Assembly (NCBI RefSeq): GCF_016406145.1
Contig: NZ_CP066306.1
Span: forward strand, 4,464,001-4,528,000
Direction of reading: 5' to 3'
Origin: Pseudomonas putida
GTDB taxonomy: Bacteria > Pseudomonadota > Gammaproteobacteria > Pseudomonadales > Pseudomonadaceae
Length of the DNA: 64,000 nt
Below the pieces are notes generated by a model. The model was given only the letters and a program-made list of their open reading frames with translations. It ran no database searches and was not told where the DNA came from. Below, one piece after another: positions 36,863 through 48,009 of the stretch (positions are counted from its first letter, which is position 1; each line of letters starts with the position of its first letter). The position numbers were made by a program, and so were the translations under genes.

Positions 36863-38053
36863 TCAGCGGCCGTGGCGCCTCAACCACTCGCGGGACAACT
36901 CTCGGGCGCGCTGATCGGCAGCAAATACCGCATCCAGCGAAGGCACAGGCACCACGGGTTCCTGAGCCAGTACCTGTTCGATCATACCCGCGATCTCCGG
37001 GAAGCGGATACGCCGCTCAAGAAATGCCTCGACCGCAACTTCGTTGGCCGCATTGAGTACCGCTGGCGCGCTGTTGCCCGCCTCGGCCGCCTGCCGTGCC
37101 AGGCGCAGGCAGGGAAAGCGCAGTTCGTCGGGGGCCTGGAAATCCAGGCGAGCAATCGCGAACAGATCCAGCGGGGCCACACCGGAATCGATCCGCTCCG
37201 GCCAGGCAAGGGCGTTGGCAATGGGTGTGCGCATATCCGGGTTACCCAACTGGGCCAGCACCGAACCGTCAACGTAGTCCACCAGGGAATGGATAACGCT
37301 CTGCGGGTGCACCACCACTTCGACCTTGTCCGGCGCCGCATCGAACAACCAGCAAGCCTCGATCAGTTCCAGGCCCTTGTTCATCATGCTCGCCGAGTCT
37401 ACCGAGATCTTGCGCCCCATGGACCAGTTCGGGTGGGCACAAGCCTGCTCCGGCGTGACATCGGCCAAGTCAGCCTGAGGCGTCTCGCGAAACGGCCCGC
37501 CCGAGGCAGTCAGCAGAATGCGACGGACACCCACCTGGCTCAGACCACGGTCATAGTCACCCGGCAGGCACTGGAAGATGGCATTGTGCTCGCTGTCGAT
37601 CGGCAGCAGCACCGCACCACTGCGGCGCACAGCCTCCATGAACAGCGCGCCGGACATCACCAGCGCCTCCTTGTTGGCCAGCAGCACCTTCTTGCCCGCC
37701 TCGACGGCGGCCAGTGTCGGGCGCAAGCCAGCAGCGCCGACAATGGCAGCCATCACCGCATCCACTTCAGGGGCGGCCGCAACCTCACACAGACCCGCCT
37801 CCCCTTCAAGCACCTCGGTGGCGCAGCCCGCAGCCGCCAGGCCCTCACGCAAGCGCACGGCGGCTTCGCCGTTGGGCACCACGGCATAGGCAGGGCAATG
37901 CAGCACGCACAGGGCCAGCAGCTGATCGATGCGCGTATAGCCGCTCAATGCATATACCTGGTAGCGCTCGGGATGGCGGGCGATCACATCCAAGGTACTG
38001 AGGCCGATGGAGCCGGTGGCGCCCAGGACTGTAATGCGCTGTACCGCTGTCAC
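36863..38053 (-). CDS. dxr: 1-deoxy-D-xylulose 5-phosphate reductoisomerase
   Basis: Dxr commits DXP to the MEP isoprenoid pathway using NADPH. The 396-residue protein begins with GTG and has the NADPH loop [14 protein letters not shown]. The acidic metal site is in [33 protein letters not shown] forms the substrate site. I chose the GTG at 38053, whose GTGA overlaps the cdsA stop; the ATG upstream lies inside cdsA and would add residues without homology. Confidence 0.97.
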   Translation of the reverse strand: MTAVQRITVLGATGSIGLSTLDVIARHPERYQVYALSGYTRIDQLLALCVLHCPAYAVVPNGEAAVRLREGLAAAGCATEVLEGEAGLCEVAAAPEVDAVMAAIVGAAGLRPTLAAVEAGKKVLLANKEALVMSGALFMEAVRRSGAVLLPIDSEHNAIFQCLPGDYDRGLSQVGVRRILLTASGGPFRETPQADLADVTPEQACAHPNWSMGRKISVDSASMMNKGLELIEACWLFDAAPDKVEVVVHPQSVIHSLVDYVDGSVLAQLGNPDMRTPIANALAWPERIDSGVAPLDLFAIARLDFQAPDELRFPCLRLARQAAEAGNSAPAVLNAANEVAVEAFLERRIRFPEIAGMIEQVLAQEPVVPVPSLDAVFAADQRARELSREWLRRHGR

Positions 38054-38865
38054 ATCACACCCCATTCGGCAGCCCACAGCAATACCGCGAAAACCGGGAT
38101 GGCCGCGGTCAGGCTGTCGATGCGGTCGAGCACCCCGCCATGGCCGGGCAGCAGGTTGCTACTGTCCTTGATACCGGAGCGGCGCTTGAACATGCTCTCG
38201 GTCAGGTCACCAATCACCGATGACATGACCACCAGCGCAGCCCCCACGAGCCCCAGCAGAATCTGGCCGACGCCCCAATCGCGAGTGATGCCGACCGCAA
38301 GCGTAATCACCAGGCTGACCGCCAGGCCGCCATAGACACCTTCCCAGCTTTTACCCGGGCTGACTTGCGGAGCCAGCTTGCGCTTGCCGAAAGCACGGCC
38401 CGAGAAGTACGCGCCGATATCGGCCGCCCACACCAGCACCATCACAGAGAGGATAAGCCAATTACCCAGCGGCCAATGCTTGAGCAGCACCAGCCCTTGC
38501 CAGGCAGGTAGCAGGATCAGCAGACCGATCAGCAGACGGCAGGCAGCACTGACCCACAGCTCACTGCTGCGCGGATAGGTCAGCACCAACCAGGTAGCCA
38601 TGCCCCACCAGATGACCGACGCACCAAGCACCCACGGCGCCAGGTCCGGCATCAGGTAGAGCAGCATCAGCGCACCGGCGACGACAGCGGCATAGGCAAT
38701 GCGCAGCGGCTGAGCCATCAGCCCGGCCAGGCGCGCCCACTCCCAGGCCGCCAAGGTCACCACGAAGCCGATGAACAGAGCGAAATCCCCGCCGTTGAGC
38801 AGGAAGAAACCACCCAGCGCGACCGGCAGCAGGATCAGCGCGGTAATGATGCGTTGTTTAAGCAT
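38050..38865 (-). CDS. cdsA: Phosphatidate cytidylyltransferase
   Basis: CdsA makes CDP-diacylglycerol, precursor of all phospholipids, at the inner membrane. The 271-residue protein has about eight hydrophobic segments and the CDS signature from about residue 214 ([16 protein letters not shown], then [12 protein letters not shown]). The start overlaps uppS by one base; the end overlaps dxr. Confidence 0.97.
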   Translation of the reverse strand: MLKQRIITALILLPVALGGFFLLNGGDFALFIGFVVTLAAWEWARLAGLMAQPLRIAYAAVVAGALMLLYLMPDLAPWVLGASVIWWGMATWLVLTYPRSSELWVSAACRLLIGLLILLPAWQGLVLLKHWPLGNWLILSVMVLVWAADIGAYFSGRAFGKRKLAPQVSPGKSWEGVYGGLAVSLVITLAVGITRDWGVGQILLGLVGAALVVMSSVIGDLTESMFKRRSGIKDSSNLLPGHGGVLDRIDSLTAAIPVFAVLLWAAEWGVM

Positions 38866-39620
38866 TAAGCACGAGCTCCAGCCTCGACCTGCTCGCTGGT
38901 CTTACCGAAGCGGCGCTGGCGCGAAGCGAAATCGGCCAGGGCATTGCGCATGGCCTCGTGTTTGAAGTCCGGCCAGTACAGGTCGGAGAAATAGAGTTCG
39001 GCGTAAGCCAGCTGCCACAGCAGGAAGTTACTGATGCGGTGCTCGCCACCGGTGCGGATGCACAGGTCCGGCAACGGCAATTCGCCTGTCGCCAGGCAGG
39101 CCTGCAAAAGCCCGGGAGTAATGTCATCCGGACGCAGGTGGCCGGCCTGAACCTCACGGGCCAGCCGCTGCGCGGCCTGGGCAATATCCCACTGGCCACC
39201 ATAGTTGGCGGCGATCTGCAGGATGAAGCGATTACTGCCGGCGGTCTGCGCCTCGGCCTCGCGCATGGCGGCCTGCAGCTCTGGATGGAAACGCGAACGA
39301 TCGCCAATGATGCGCAGGCTGATATTGTTCTCGTTCAGGCGTTTGGCCTCACGGCGCAGCGCCGAGAAGAACAGCTCCATCAACGCCCCCACTTCTTCGG
39401 CAGGGCGCTGCCAGTTCTCACTGGAGAAGGCGAACAGGGTGAGCACCTCGACGCCGGACTTGGCGCAGACCTCGATAACCGCACGTACGGCATCGACGCC
39501 GGCCTTGTGCCCGGCTACGCCGGGCAACAGGCGCTTCTTCGCCCAGCGATTATTGCCATCCATGATGATCGCGACGTGTCGCGGCACCGAAGACGGTGCC
39601 GCCAGCTTGGTCTTTTCCAT
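38865..39620 (-). CDS. uppS: Undecaprenyl diphosphate synthase
   Basis: UppS condenses eight isopentenyl units onto farnesyl diphosphate in cis to make the lipid carrier for cell-wall polymers. The 251-residue protein has the catalytic Asp in IIMDGNNRWAKKR (near 18-30), FAFSSENWQRP near 76, and the C-terminal DLCIRTGGEHRISNF motif near 196-210. It is coupled to cdsA. Confidence 0.97.
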   Translation of the reverse strand: MEKTKLAAPSSVPRHVAIIMDGNNRWAKKRLLPGVAGHKAGVDAVRAVIEVCAKSGVEVLTLFAFSSENWQRPAEEVGALMELFFSALRREAKRLNENNISLRIIGDRSRFHPELQAAMREAEAQTAGSNRFILQIAANYGGQWDIAQAAQRLAREVQAGHLRPDDITPGLLQACLATGELPLPDLCIRTGGEHRISNFLLWQLAYAELYFSDLYWPDFKHEAMRNALADFASRQRRFGKTSEQVEAGARA

Positions 39621-39635
39621 TAAAAAACCTCGGCC

Positions 39636-40193
39636 TTAGACGGCCAACAGGTCCTTTTCCTTGGCTTTGAACGCAGCGTCGATTTCGGCGACGAACTTGT
39701 CGGTCAGCTTCTGGATCTCGTCAGCAGCACGACGCTCTTCGTCTTCACTGATTTCCTTGTCCTTGGTGAGCTTCTTCAGGTCGGCCAGGGCATCACGACG
39801 CACGTTGCGCACGGCAACCTTGGCATCTTCGGCAACGGCGCTGGCCTGCTTGGTGTAACCCTTGCGGGTTTCCTCGGTCAGGGCCGGCATCGGTACACGG
39901 ATGGTGGTGCCGGCGCTGGACGGGTTAAGGCCCAGATCGGAAGTCAGGATGGCCTTCTCGATGGCAGCGCTGAGGTTCTTGTCGTGGGCGACGATCTTCA
40001 GGGTGCGCGCATCTTCAACAGAGACTGCAGCGACCTGGTTCAGCGGCATTTCGCTGCCCCACGCCGGAACCTTGACGCTGTCCAGGATGCTTGGGTGGGC
40101 GCGACCGGTGCGGATTGACGCCAGGTTGCGGCCCAAAGCCTCGATGGACTTGCCCATGCGATCCTGAGCGTCTTTCTTGATGTCGTTGATCAT
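39636..40193 (-). CDS. frr: Ribosome recycling factor
   Basis: Frr splits post-termination ribosomes together with EF-G. The 185-residue protein begins [20 protein letters not shown] and carries the family motifs [14 protein letters not shown] and [15 protein letters not shown]. The ATG overlaps the pyrH stop by four bases. Length is exactly that of the family. Confidence 0.98.
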   Translation of the reverse strand: MINDIKKDAQDRMGKSIEALGRNLASIRTGRAHPSILDSVKVPAWGSEMPLNQVAAVSVEDARTLKIVAHDKNLSAAIEKAILTSDLGLNPSSAGTTIRVPMPALTEETRKGYTKQASAVAEDAKVAVRNVRRDALADLKKLTKDKEISEDEERRAADEIQKLTDKFVAEIDAAFKAKEKDLLAV

Positions 40194-40933
40194 TTTTGAA
40201 CTTCCTCGATCAGAGTTCCTTCCGCGCCGCCATGCACGATGTTGAGCAAGGCGCCGGGTTTGTTCATGTTGAAGACGCGCAGCGGCATCTTGTGGTCGCG
40301 GCAAAGGCAGATTGCCGTGAGGTCCATTACACCCAGCTTGCGATCCAGCACTTCATCGTAGGTCAGATGATCGAACTTCTCGGCATGCGGGTCCTTGAAT
40401 GGATCTGCAGTGTATACACCATCGACCTTGGTTGCCTTCAATACCACGTCGGCATCGATTTCGATGGCACGCAGGCAGGCGGCGGAGTCGGTGGTGAAGA
40501 ACGGGTTGCCAGTACCGGCAGCGAAGATTACGACTTCTTTGGCGTTCAGGTGGCGCATGGCTTTGCGACGGTCGTAGTGATCGGTCACACCCACCATGGA
40601 AATGGCCGACATGACGATGGCGGTAATGTTCGCCCGCTCCAGCGCATCGCGCATGGCCAGGCCATTCATTACGGTCGCCAGCATGCCCATGTGGTCGCCG
40701 GTAACACGGTCCATGCCGGCTGCACTGAGCGCCGCGCCACGGAACAGGTTGCCACCGCCGATCACCAGACCGACCTGGACACCGATGCCGACCAGCTGGC
40801 CAACTTCCAGGGCCATGCGATCCAGGACCTTGGGGTCGATCCCGAACTCTTCCGAGCCCATCAGGGCCTCGCCGCTAAGTTTGAGTAGAATGCGTTTATA
40901 GCGAGCCTGATAACCACTGCCCTGCTGAGCCAT
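40190..40933 (-). CDS. pyrH: UMP kinase
   Basis: PyrH phosphorylates UMP to UDP and is allosterically controlled by GTP and UTP. The 247-residue amino-acid-kinase-fold protein has [15 protein letters not shown] near residues 12-26, [11 protein letters not shown] near 57, and [15 protein letters not shown] near 138-152. The chosen start ATG (40933) follows GGAGAGATTCG. It forms an operon with frr. Confidence 0.97.
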   Translation of the reverse strand: MAQQGSGYQARYKRILLKLSGEALMGSEEFGIDPKVLDRMALEVGQLVGIGVQVGLVIGGGNLFRGAALSAAGMDRVTGDHMGMLATVMNGLAMRDALERANITAIVMSAISMVGVTDHYDRRKAMRHLNAKEVVIFAAGTGNPFFTTDSAACLRAIEIDADVVLKATKVDGVYTADPFKDPHAEKFDHLTYDEVLDRKLGVMDLTAICLCRDHKMPLRVFNMNKPGALLNIVHGGAEGTLIEEVQK

Positions 40934-41054
40934 TGCGAATCTCTCCTGCGGCGTTTGTAAAATTCTGGCGGGCTGCTTGAGCCTGCGTGTAACTCTAACG
41001 TGACGCAGCGACTGCGTCAGCGAGCACGGCCTTGAAAACCGCTCCCGCTTTGAC

Positions 41055-41088
41055 AAAGAGGCTGCGCGCGTGAGCGGGCAGCCTCTTT
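41055..41088 (-). terminator. Hairpin downstream of tsf
   Basis: AAAGAGGCTGC, a loop of about 12 bases and GCAGCCTCTTT make an 11-pair stem 21 bases after the tsf stop. There is no T-run beyond the stem, but the stem itself ends in U-rich pairs. It probably separates rpsB-tsf from pyrH-frr. Confidence 0.65.
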
Positions 41089-41109
41089 GGGGCGACAGAC
41101 GAGTCTGTC

Positions 41110-41973
41110 TTACTGCTTGGCGGCAGCTACCTGAGCGGCAACTTCAGCAGCGAAGTCGTCGACCGGCTTCTCGATGCCTTCGCCTACTTTGAAGTAGGTG
41201 AAGGAAACGATTTCAGCACCGGCCTTCTTGGCCAGCTCGCCGACTTTGACTTCCGGGTTCATGACGAAGGCTTGCTCTTTCAGCGAGGCTTCGGCCTTGA
41301 ACTTGGTGATACGGCCGTTGATCATGTTTTCAACGATGTTTCCCGGCTTGCCGGCGATCTTGTCGGCGTTCAGCTGCAGGAAGACGTTCTTCTCGCGCTC
41401 GATGGCCTCGGCGGAGATTTCCGACGCATCCAGGAACTCTGGGTTCGAAGCTGCAACGTGCATGGCAATGTTCTTGGCCAGCTCGACGTCGCCGCCCTTG
41501 AGGACGACAACAGCACCGATCTTGTTACCGTGCAGGTAAGCACCGACAACGTCACCCTCAACGCGCACCAGGCGACGGATGTTGACGTTCTCGCCGCACT
41601 TGGCGACCAGGGCTTCACGAGCAGCTTCGCGCGAGGCGATCAGCGGAGCGGCATCGGTCAGCTTCTGGGCGAAAGCTTCTTCGAGGCTTTCAGCGACGAA
41701 GTTCTTGAAGTCGTCTTGCAGAGCCAGGAAGTCGGTCTGCGAGTTGACTTCCAGCAGGACGGCGGATTTACCGTCGGTCTTGACGGCGATCGCGCCTTCG
41801 GCAGCGACGTTGCCAGCCTTTTTGGCGGCCTTGATGGCGCCCGAGGCACGCATGTCGTCAATGGCTTTTTCGATGTCGCCGCCGGCCTTTTCCAGGGCCT
41901 TTTTGCAATCCATCATGCCTTCGCCGGTACGCTCGCGCAGTTCTTTGACCAGCGCTGCAGTAATTGCTGCCAT
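41110..41973 (-). CDS. tsf: Elongation factor Ts
   Basis: EF-Ts exchanges GDP for GTP on EF-Tu. The 287-residue protein has the N-terminal [20 protein letters not shown] motif and the core contact residues in [13 protein letters not shown] near 76-88. It follows rpsB, with an attenuator-like hairpin in the gap. Confidence 0.98.
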   Translation of the reverse strand: MAAITAALVKELRERTGEGMMDCKKALEKAGGDIEKAIDDMRASGAIKAAKKAGNVAAEGAIAVKTDGKSAVLLEVNSQTDFLALQDDFKNFVAESLEEAFAQKLTDAAPLIASREAAREALVAKCGENVNIRRLVRVEGDVVGAYLHGNKIGAVVVLKGGDVELAKNIAMHVAASNPEFLDASEISAEAIEREKNVFLQLNADKIAGKPGNIVENMINGRITKFKAEASLKEQAFVMNPEVKVGELAKKAGAEIVSFTYFKVGEGIEKPVDDFAAEVAAQVAAAKQ

Positions 41974-42105
41974 TTCAAAATCCTCTTGGAAAGTTTTTCA
42001 ACCATTCCACCCGCTCATCACGGGCGTTCAATTCTGCAAATCCGCTGTTTCAACCTCAGCCGGCCCATAATGCGGGGCGCTTGCTGACAGCAGGATTTCA
42101 AGGTG

Positions 42106-42134
42106 GCAAAAAGGGGGCGAAGCCCCCTTTTTGC
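42106..42134 (-). terminator. Strong hairpin between rpsB and tsf
   Basis: GCAAAAAGGGGGC, loop GAA and GCCCCCTTTTTGC form a perfect 13-pair inverted repeat with T5 at its 3' side, 24 bases after the rpsB stop on the minus strand. It is an intrinsic terminator or attenuator that should reduce tsf relative to rpsB, as described for the E. coli operon. Confidence 0.88.
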
Positions 42135-42158
42135 GTGCCAAGCAGACGCTAGCGTCTA

Positions 42159-42896
42159 TTACTCGGCAGCAGGTGCAGCCGCTTCTTCAGCGTAGACTTC
42201 GGTGCCGCCAGCAACGTTGTTGCGGCCGCGGATGACGGCGTCAGCCATCGAAGTCATGTACAGCTCGATAGCGCGAATGGCGTCATCGTTACCTGGGATG
42301 ATGTAGTCAACACCTTCTGGGCTGCTGTTGGTATCGACAACGCCGATAACCGGGATGCCCAGCTTGTTGGCTTCGGTGATGGCAATGCGCTCGTGGTCAA
42401 CGTCGATCACGAACAGGGCATCAGGCAGGCCGCCCATGTCCTTGATACCACCCAGGCTGCGGTCCAGCTTTTCCAGATCGCGCGAACGCATCAGGGCTTC
42501 TTTCTTGGTCAGCTTGGCAAAAGTGCCGTCTTCGGCCTGGGTTTCCAGGTCGCGCAGACGCTTGATCGAAGCGCGGATGGTTTTGTAGTTGGTCAGCATG
42601 CCGCCCAACCAGCGGTGGTCAACGTATGGCGAACCGCAACGAGCAGCTTGCTCGGCGACGATCTTGCCGGCGGAACGCTTGGTGCCGACGAACATGATCT
42701 TATTCTTGCCCTGGGCCAGGCGTTCTACGAACGACAGAGCGTCGTTGAACATTGGCAGGGTTTTTTCCAGGTTGATGATGTGGATCTTGTTACGCGCGCC
42801 GAAAATGTACTTGCCCATTTTCGGGTTCCAGTAACGGGTCTGGTGGCCGAAGTGCACACCGGCCTTCAGCATATCGCGCATGTTGACTTGGGACAT
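42159..42896 (-). CDS. rpsB: 30S ribosomal protein S2
   Basis: S2 is a late-assembling protein of the 30S subunit. The 245-residue protein begins [20 protein letters not shown] and carries the signatures [19 protein letters not shown] and [18 protein letters not shown]. The start is the ATG at 42896 with AAGGAAC upstream; the open frame continues upstream through the leader but is non-coding. The C-terminal tail is Ala/Glu-rich. Confidence 0.98.
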   Translation of the reverse strand: MSQVNMRDMLKAGVHFGHQTRYWNPKMGKYIFGARNKIHIINLEKTLPMFNDALSFVERLAQGKNKIMFVGTKRSAGKIVAEQAARCGSPYVDHRWLGGMLTNYKTIRASIKRLRDLETQAEDGTFAKLTKKEALMRSRDLEKLDRSLGGIKDMGGLPDALFVIDVDHERIAITEANKLGIPVIGVVDTNSSPEGVDYIIPGNDDAIRAIELYMTSMADAVIRGRNNVAGGTEVYAEEAAAPAAE

Positions 42897-42916
42897 GATA
42901 GTTCCTTGATAAGTCG

Positions 42917-42948
42917 GGTTGGGCCTCCACGTATCCCAATGACCAACC
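42917..42948 (-). promoter_or_regulatory. S2 autoregulatory leader element of rpsB
   Basis: The rpsB leader contains GGTTGG, then CATTGGGATACGTGGAGG and CCAACC, forming a stem-loop just upstream of the ribosome site. The loop words TGGGATACGTGGAGGC also appear in the E. coli rpsB leader as I remember it, where S2 represses its own translation. Pairing is seen directly; autoregulation is from knowledge of the family. Confidence 0.7.
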
Positions 42949-43050
42949 CACGCACCTGAACAAGAACTTCGAGAATGCGGGGCACCCAGGTCATCGTGTC
43001 GACACGTGTGTGGGTTTGAGCAGACGGGGTCGTCCCCGAAAGCGGCGCAT

Positions 43051-43079
43051 GTTATACCACAGACCGCCAACGAACGGAA
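43051..43079 (-). promoter_or_regulatory. rpsB promoter
   Basis: TTCCGT (43079-43074), 17 bases and TATAAC (43056-43051) form a sigma70-like promoter on the minus strand, giving an rpsB leader of about 150 nucleotides. The -10 is good and the -35 weak. The rest of the 304-base rpsB-map gap includes a TAGAAT box near 43143 suited to map; nothing else is recognisable. Confidence 0.6.
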
Positions 43080-43200
43080 CCCGCAGAAGCGAACTGCGAA
43101 TCCAGCCTCAAGCTTGATGCTGGGTTCGCAGCCGCCCTCTGATAGAATAAGGGCCTTTTCCGTTTGTTCGCGCCGCCTGCGGCGCCGTAGAGAGCCTGTA

Positions 43201-43983
43201 ATGACCGTTACCATCAAGACCGCAGAAGACATCGAGAAGATGCGCATCGCCGGCCGCCTGGCCGCCGAAGTGCTGGAAATGATCGAAGAACACGTCAAGC
43301 CCGGTGTCACCACCGAAGAGCTCGACCGCCTGTGCCACGACTACATCGTCAACGTGCAGCAGGCCATTCCGGCACCGCTCAACTACAAGGGCTACCCCAA
43401 GTCGATCTGCACCTCGATCAACCACGTGGTGTGCCACGGCATCCCCAACGACAAGCCGCTCAAGGACGGGGACACGCTGAACATCGATGTCACCGTGATC
43501 AAGGACGGCTACCACGGCGACACCAGCCGCATGTTCCACGTCGGTACCGTGCCGGTATGGGCAGAGCGCCTGTCCAAAGTCACCCAGGAGTGCATGTACA
43601 AGGCCATCGAGCTGGTCAAGCCTGGCTGCCGCCTGGGCGATATCGGTGAAGTGATCCAGAAGCACGCCGAAAAGAACGGCTTTTCGGTGGTGCGTGAATT
43701 CTGCGGCCACGGCATCGGCAAGGTGTTCCACGAAGAACCGCAGATCCTCCACTACGGCCGTGCCGGCACCGGCATGGAGCTCAAAGAGGGCATGACCTTC
43801 ACCATCGAACCGATGATCAACCAGGGCAAGGCCGACACCAAGGTGCTGGGCGACGGCTGGACCGCCATCACCAAGGACCGCAAGCTCTCGGCGCAGTGGG
43901 AGCACACCCTGGTGGTGACCGCCACCGGCTACGAGATCTTCACCCTGCGCAAGGACGACACCATCCCGCGCACTTCGGCCTGA
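43201..43983 (+). CDS. map: Methionine aminopeptidase type I
   Basis: Map removes the initiator methionine from new proteins. The 260-residue protein has His79 (VCHGIPND), metal ligands Asp96 (LNIDVTV) and Asp107 (HGDTSR), [13 protein letters not shown] near 170-182, and MTFTIEPMI containing a glutamate ligand. I chose the ATG at 43201; the frame is open upstream but lies in the divergent promoter region. It is divergent from rpsB and followed by glnD. Confidence 0.97.
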   Translation: MTVTIKTAEDIEKMRIAGRLAAEVLEMIEEHVKPGVTTEELDRLCHDYIVNVQQAIPAPLNYKGYPKSICTSINHVVCHGIPNDKPLKDGDTLNIDVTVIKDGYHGDTSRMFHVGTVPVWAERLSKVTQECMYKAIELVKPGCRLGDIGEVIQKHAEKNGFSVVREFCGHGIGKVFHEEPQILHYGRAGTGMELKEGMTFTIEPMINQGKADTKVLGDGWTAITKDRKLSAQWEHTLVVTATGYEIFTLRKDDTIPRTSA

Positions 43984-44019
43984 GTTCACGCCAAAGCCTC
44001 TACGACAGGAACGCGATGC

Positions 44020-46722
44020 ATGCCCCAGGTGGATCCCGAGCTGTTCGACCGCGGCCAGTTCCAGGCGGAACTGGCCCTCAAGGCGAGCCCCATCGCCGCT
44101 TTCAAGAAGGCCATCCGCCAGGCCGGCGAGGTGCTCGACAGGCGTTTCCGTGACGGCCGCGACATCCGTCGGCTGATCGAGGACCGCGCCTGGCTAGTCG
44201 ACAACATCCTGCAACAGGCCTGGAAACAGTTCGACTGGGGCGACGCTGACGGCATAGCCCTGGTAGCGGTCGGGGGCTATGGGCGCGGTGAACTGCACCC
44301 GCACTCGGACATCGACCTGCTGATCCTGCTGCGCGACGCCGAACACGAGCAGTACCGCGACGCCATCGAGCGCTTCCTGACACTGCTGTGGGACATTGGC
44401 CTTGAAGTGGGCCAGAGCGTGCGTACCGTCGACGAGTGCGCCGAACAGGCCCGCGCCGACCTTACGGTCATCACCAACATGATGGAAAGCCGCACCATCG
44501 CCGGCCGCGAAGCCCTGCGCCAGCGCATGCTCGAAGTCACCAGCACCGCGCACATGTGGCCGAGCAAGGAGTTCTTCCTGGCCAAGCGCGCAGAGCTCAA
44601 GGCCCGCCACCACAAGTACAACGACACCGAGTACAACCTCGAGCCCAATGTAAAAGGCTCGCCCGGTGGCCTTCGCGACATCCAGACAGTCCTTTGGGTA
44701 GCCCGTCGCCAGTACGGCACCCTGAACCTGCACGCCCTCGCTGGCGAAGGCTTCCTGCTGGAAAGCGAAAACGAACTGCTGGCCTCCTCCCAGGACTTTT
44801 TGTGGAAGGTGCGCTACGCCCTGCACATGCTCGCCGGCCGCGCCGAAGATCGCCTGCTGTTCGACCACCAGCGCAGCATCGCCGCACTGCTGGGCTACAG
44901 CGACGAAAACCCCAAACGCGCCATCGAACAGTTCATGCAGCAGTACTACCGGGTGGTGATGAGCATCAGCCAGTTGTGCGACCTGATCATCCAGCACTTC
45001 GAGGAAGTCATCCTAGCCGACGATGACAGTGGTACCACCCAGCCGCTGAATGCGCGCTTCCGGCTGCACGACGGCTATATCGAGGCCGTCAACGCGAACG
45101 TTTTCAAGCGCACGCCGTTCGCCATGCTGGAGATCTTCGTGCTGATGGCGCAGCACCCGGAAATCAAGGGCGTGCGCGCGGACACCGTGCGCCTGCTGCG
45201 CGAGCACCGGCACCTGATCGACGACACCTTCCGCAACGATATTCGCAACACCAGCCTGTTCATCGAGCTGTTCAAGTGCGAAATCGGCATCCATCGCAAC
45301 CTGCGGCGGATGAACCGTTACGGCATCCTCGGCCGCTACCTGCCAGAGTTCGGCCTGATCGTCGGGCAGATGCAGCACGACCTGTTCCACATTTATACGG
45401 TCGATGCGCACACCCTCAACCTCATCAAGCACCTGCGCAAGCTGCAGTACACGCCGGTGTCCGAAAAATTCCCGCTGGCCAGCAAGCTTATGGGCCGCCT
45501 GCCCAAGCCTGAGCTCATCTACCTGGCCGGGCTGTACCACGACATCGGCAAAGGCCGTCAGGGCGACCACTCCGAGCTGGGCGCTGTGGACGCGAAGAAG
45601 TTCTGCGAGCGCCATCAATTGCCCGCCTGGGACAGCCGCCTGATCGTCTGGCTGGTGCAAAACCACCTGGTGATGTCCACCACCGCCCAGCGCAAGGACC
45701 TGTCCGACCCGCAGGTGATCAACGACTTCGCCCTGCATGTCGGCGACGAGACGCGCCTGGACTACCTCTACGTGCTGACCGTGGCCGACATCAACGCCAC
45801 CAATCCCAGCCTGTGGAACTCCTGGCGAGCCAGCCTGCTGCGCCAGCTGTACAGCGAGACCAAACGCGCCTTGCGTCGCGGCCTGGAAAACCCGCTGGAC
45901 CGCGAGGAGCAGATCCGCCAGACACAGAGTGCTGCGCTGGATATCCTCGTACGCGAGGGCACCGACCCGGACGACGTCGAGCAACTCTGGTCGCAACTGG
46001 GTGACGACTACTTCCTCAAGCACAACGCCGCCGATGTGGCCTGGCACAGTGACGCGATCCTGCAGCAGCCCGCCGACGGCGGGCCGCTGGTACTGATCAA
46101 GGAAACCACACAGCGGGAGTTCGAGGGCGGCACGCAGATCTTCATCTACGCCCCCGACCAGCACGATTTCTTCGCTGTGACCGTGGCGGCCATGTCGCAG
46201 CTCAACCTGAACATCCATGACGCGCGCATCATCACCTCGAGCAGCCAGTTCACACTCGACACCTACATCGTGCTCGACAATGACGGCGGCTCCATCGGCG
46301 ACAACCCGCAACGGGTCAAGCAGATCCGCGACGGCCTGACCGAGGCGCTGCGCAACCCCGAGGACTACCCGACCATCATCCAGCGACGGGTACCCCGCCA
46401 ACTCAAGCATTTCAACTTCCCGCCGCAGGTGACCATCCTCAACGATGCACAGCGGGCGGTAACCATCCTTGAGATCACCGCGCCGGACCGCCCCGGGCTG
46501 CTGGCGCGGATCGGGCGGATCTTCCTGGAGTTCGACCTGTCACTGCAGAACGCCAAGATCGCCACCCTCGGCGAACGCGTGGAAGACGTATTCTTCATTA
46601 CCGATGCCGACAACCAGCCGCTGTCCGACCCGCAGCTGTGCAGCCGCCTGCAGGAAGCGATCGTGCAGCAACTGCAGGCCGGCCAGGCTAGCGATGCCAG
46701 CCCGACTCGCGTGACCTTTTAA
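44020..46722 (+). CDS. glnD: PII uridylyltransferase/uridylyl-removing enzyme
   Basis: GlnD senses glutamine and adds or removes UMP on PII proteins, controlling nitrogen assimilation. The 900-residue protein has an N-terminal nucleotidyltransferase domain ([19 protein letters not shown], aspartates 97 and 99), an HD hydrolase domain ([15 protein letters not shown], His507-Asp508), and two C-terminal ACT domains, the second in [18 protein letters not shown] near 818. It is complete and follows map by 36 bases, so the two are probably cotranscribed. Confidence 0.98.
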   Translation: MPQVDPELFDRGQFQAELALKASPIAAFKKAIRQAGEVLDRRFRDGRDIRRLIEDRAWLVDNILQQAWKQFDWGDADGIALVAVGGYGRGELHPHSDIDLLILLRDAEHEQYRDAIERFLTLLWDIGLEVGQSVRTVDECAEQARADLTVITNMMESRTIAGREALRQRMLEVTSTAHMWPSKEFFLAKRAELKARHHKYNDTEYNLEPNVKGSPGGLRDIQTVLWVARRQYGTLNLHALAGEGFLLESENELLASSQDFLWKVRYALHMLAGRAEDRLLFDHQRSIAALLGYSDENPKRAIEQFMQQYYRVVMSISQLCDLIIQHFEEVILADDDSGTTQPLNARFRLHDGYIEAVNANVFKRTPFAMLEIFVLMAQHPEIKGVRADTVRLLREHRHLIDDTFRNDIRNTSLFIELFKCEIGIHRNLRRMNRYGILGRYLPEFGLIVGQMQHDLFHIYTVDAHTLNLIKHLRKLQYTPVSEKFPLASKLMGRLPKPELIYLAGLYHDIGKGRQGDHSELGAVDAKKFCERHQLPAWDSRLIVWLVQNHLVMSTTAQRKDLSDPQVINDFALHVGDETRLDYLYVLTVADINATNPSLWNSWRASLLRQLYSETKRALRRGLENPLDREEQIRQTQSAALDILVREGTDPDDVEQLWSQLGDDYFLKHNAADVAWHSDAILQQPADGGPLVLIKETTQREFEGGTQIFIYAPDQHDFFAVTVAAMSQLNLNIHDARIITSSSQFTLDTYIVLDNDGGSIGDNPQRVKQIRDGLTEALRNPEDYPTIIQRRVPRQLKHFNFPPQVTILNDAQRAVTILEITAPDRPGLLARIGRIFLEFDLSLQNAKIATLGERVEDVFFITDADNQPLSDPQLCSRLQEAIVQQLQAGQASDASPTRVTF

Positions 46723-46752
46723 CGATTAGACGATTGACGAGACCTTGCGCCG

Positions 46753-47949
46753 ATGAACCATGCCCTGACCCAGCTTCAGCCCTACCCCTTCGAGAAACTC
46801 CGCGCCCTGCTGGGCAGCGTGAAGCCCGCGGCGGACAAGCGCGCCATCGCCCTGTCGATCGGTGAGCCGAAGCACGCATCCCCGGCGTTCGTCGCCCAGG
46901 CCATGGCCGACAACCTCGACAAGCTGGCGGTCTACCCCAGCACCATCGGCCTGCCAGAGCTGCGCCAGGCCATCGGCCAATGGTGCGAACGCCGCTTCGG
47001 CGTGCCGACCGGCTGGCTGGACGCGGACCGCCATGTGCTGCCGGTCAACGGCACCCGTGAAGCGCTGTTCGCCTTCACCCAGGCTGTGGTCAACCGCGCC
47101 GATGATGGCCTGGTGGTCAGCCCCAACCCGTTCTACCAGATCTACGAAGGCGCGGCCCTGCTCGCCGGCGCCACCCCGCATTATCTGCCGTGCCTGGAAA
47201 ACAACGGTTTCAACCCGGACTTCGATGCCGTACCCGCCGAGGTCTGGAAACGCTGCCAGATCCTGTTCCTGTGCTCACCGGGCAACCCCACCGGCGCACT
47301 GGTACCGATGGACACCCTGAAGAAGCTGATCGCACTGGCCGACGAGCATGATTTCGTGATCGCCGCCGATGAGTGCTACAGCGAACTGTACTTCGACGAA
47401 GACGCCCCACCACCGGGCCTGCTCAGTGCCTGTGCCGAACTGGGCCGCAGTGACTTCAAGCGTTGCGTGGTATTCCACAGCCTGTCCAAGCGCTCCAACC
47501 TGCCGGGCCTGCGTTCGGGCTTCGTTGCCGGCGACGCGGCCATCATCAAGCCGTTCCTGCTGTACCGCACCTACCATGGCTGCGCCATGCCGGTGCAGAC
47601 CCAGCTGGCCAGCATCGCCGCCTGGCAGGATGAAGCACATGTGCGCGAAAACCGCGACCTATACCGCGCCAAATACGATGCCGTGCTGGATATCCTGCAG
47701 CCCGTGCTGGACGTACAGCGGCCTGATGGCAGTTTCTACCTGTGGGCCAAGGTACCGGGGTGCGATGCCGACTTCACGCGTGACCTGTTCGAAGCCCAGC
47801 ATGTGACGGTGGTACCTGGTTCGTACCTGTCGCGCGAAGTGGATGGCGTGAATCCGGGGGCCGGGCGGGTACGCATGGCACTGGTCGCACCATTGGCCGA
47901 GTGCATAGAGGCGGCTGAGCGGATTCGTGCGTTTGTGCAAAACCGTTGA
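46753..47949 (+). CDS. dapC: Succinyldiaminopimelate transaminase
   Basis: DapC transfers an amino group from glutamate to N-succinyl-2-amino-6-ketopimelate in lysine and peptidoglycan-precursor synthesis. The 398-residue class I/II aminotransferase has the PLP lysine in HSLSKRSNLPGLRSGFV (near 240) and the GNPTGALV and ADECYSELYFDE motifs. Position beside glnD supports DapC rather than another aminotransferase. dapD and dapE lie further right. Confidence 0.93.
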   Translation: MNHALTQLQPYPFEKLRALLGSVKPAADKRAIALSIGEPKHASPAFVAQAMADNLDKLAVYPSTIGLPELRQAIGQWCERRFGVPTGWLDADRHVLPVNGTREALFAFTQAVVNRADDGLVVSPNPFYQIYEGAALLAGATPHYLPCLENNGFNPDFDAVPAEVWKRCQILFLCSPGNPTGALVPMDTLKKLIALADEHDFVIAADECYSELYFDEDAPPPGLLSACAELGRSDFKRCVVFHSLSKRSNLPGLRSGFVAGDAAIIKPFLLYRTYHGCAMPVQTQLASIAAWQDEAHVRENRDLYRAKYDAVLDILQPVLDVQRPDGSFYLWAKVPGCDADFTRDLFEAQHVTVVPGSYLSREVDGVNPGAGRVRMALVAPLAECIEAAERIRAFVQNR

Positions 47950-47964
47950 TTGACCGAGCGCCGC

Positions 47965-48006
47965 GCTGTAGCGCAAACGCCGGCTCGCCGGCGCTTGAGC
48001 TACAGC
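47965..48006. terminator. Inverted repeat between dapC and the antiporter
   Basis: GCTGTAGCGCAAACGCCGGC, a two-base centre and GCCGGCGCTTGAGCTACAGC pair at 18 of 20 positions. It lies between convergent genes and probably acts as a bidirectional terminator. The CGCCGGC core recalls the REP pair at 17676-17796, but the arms differ. Confidence 0.75.
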
Positions 48007-48009
48007 GGC

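Noticed and set aside
45013..46410. A 465-codon open frame opposite glnD
   Set aside because: Shadow of glnD; no ribosome site or family resemblance.
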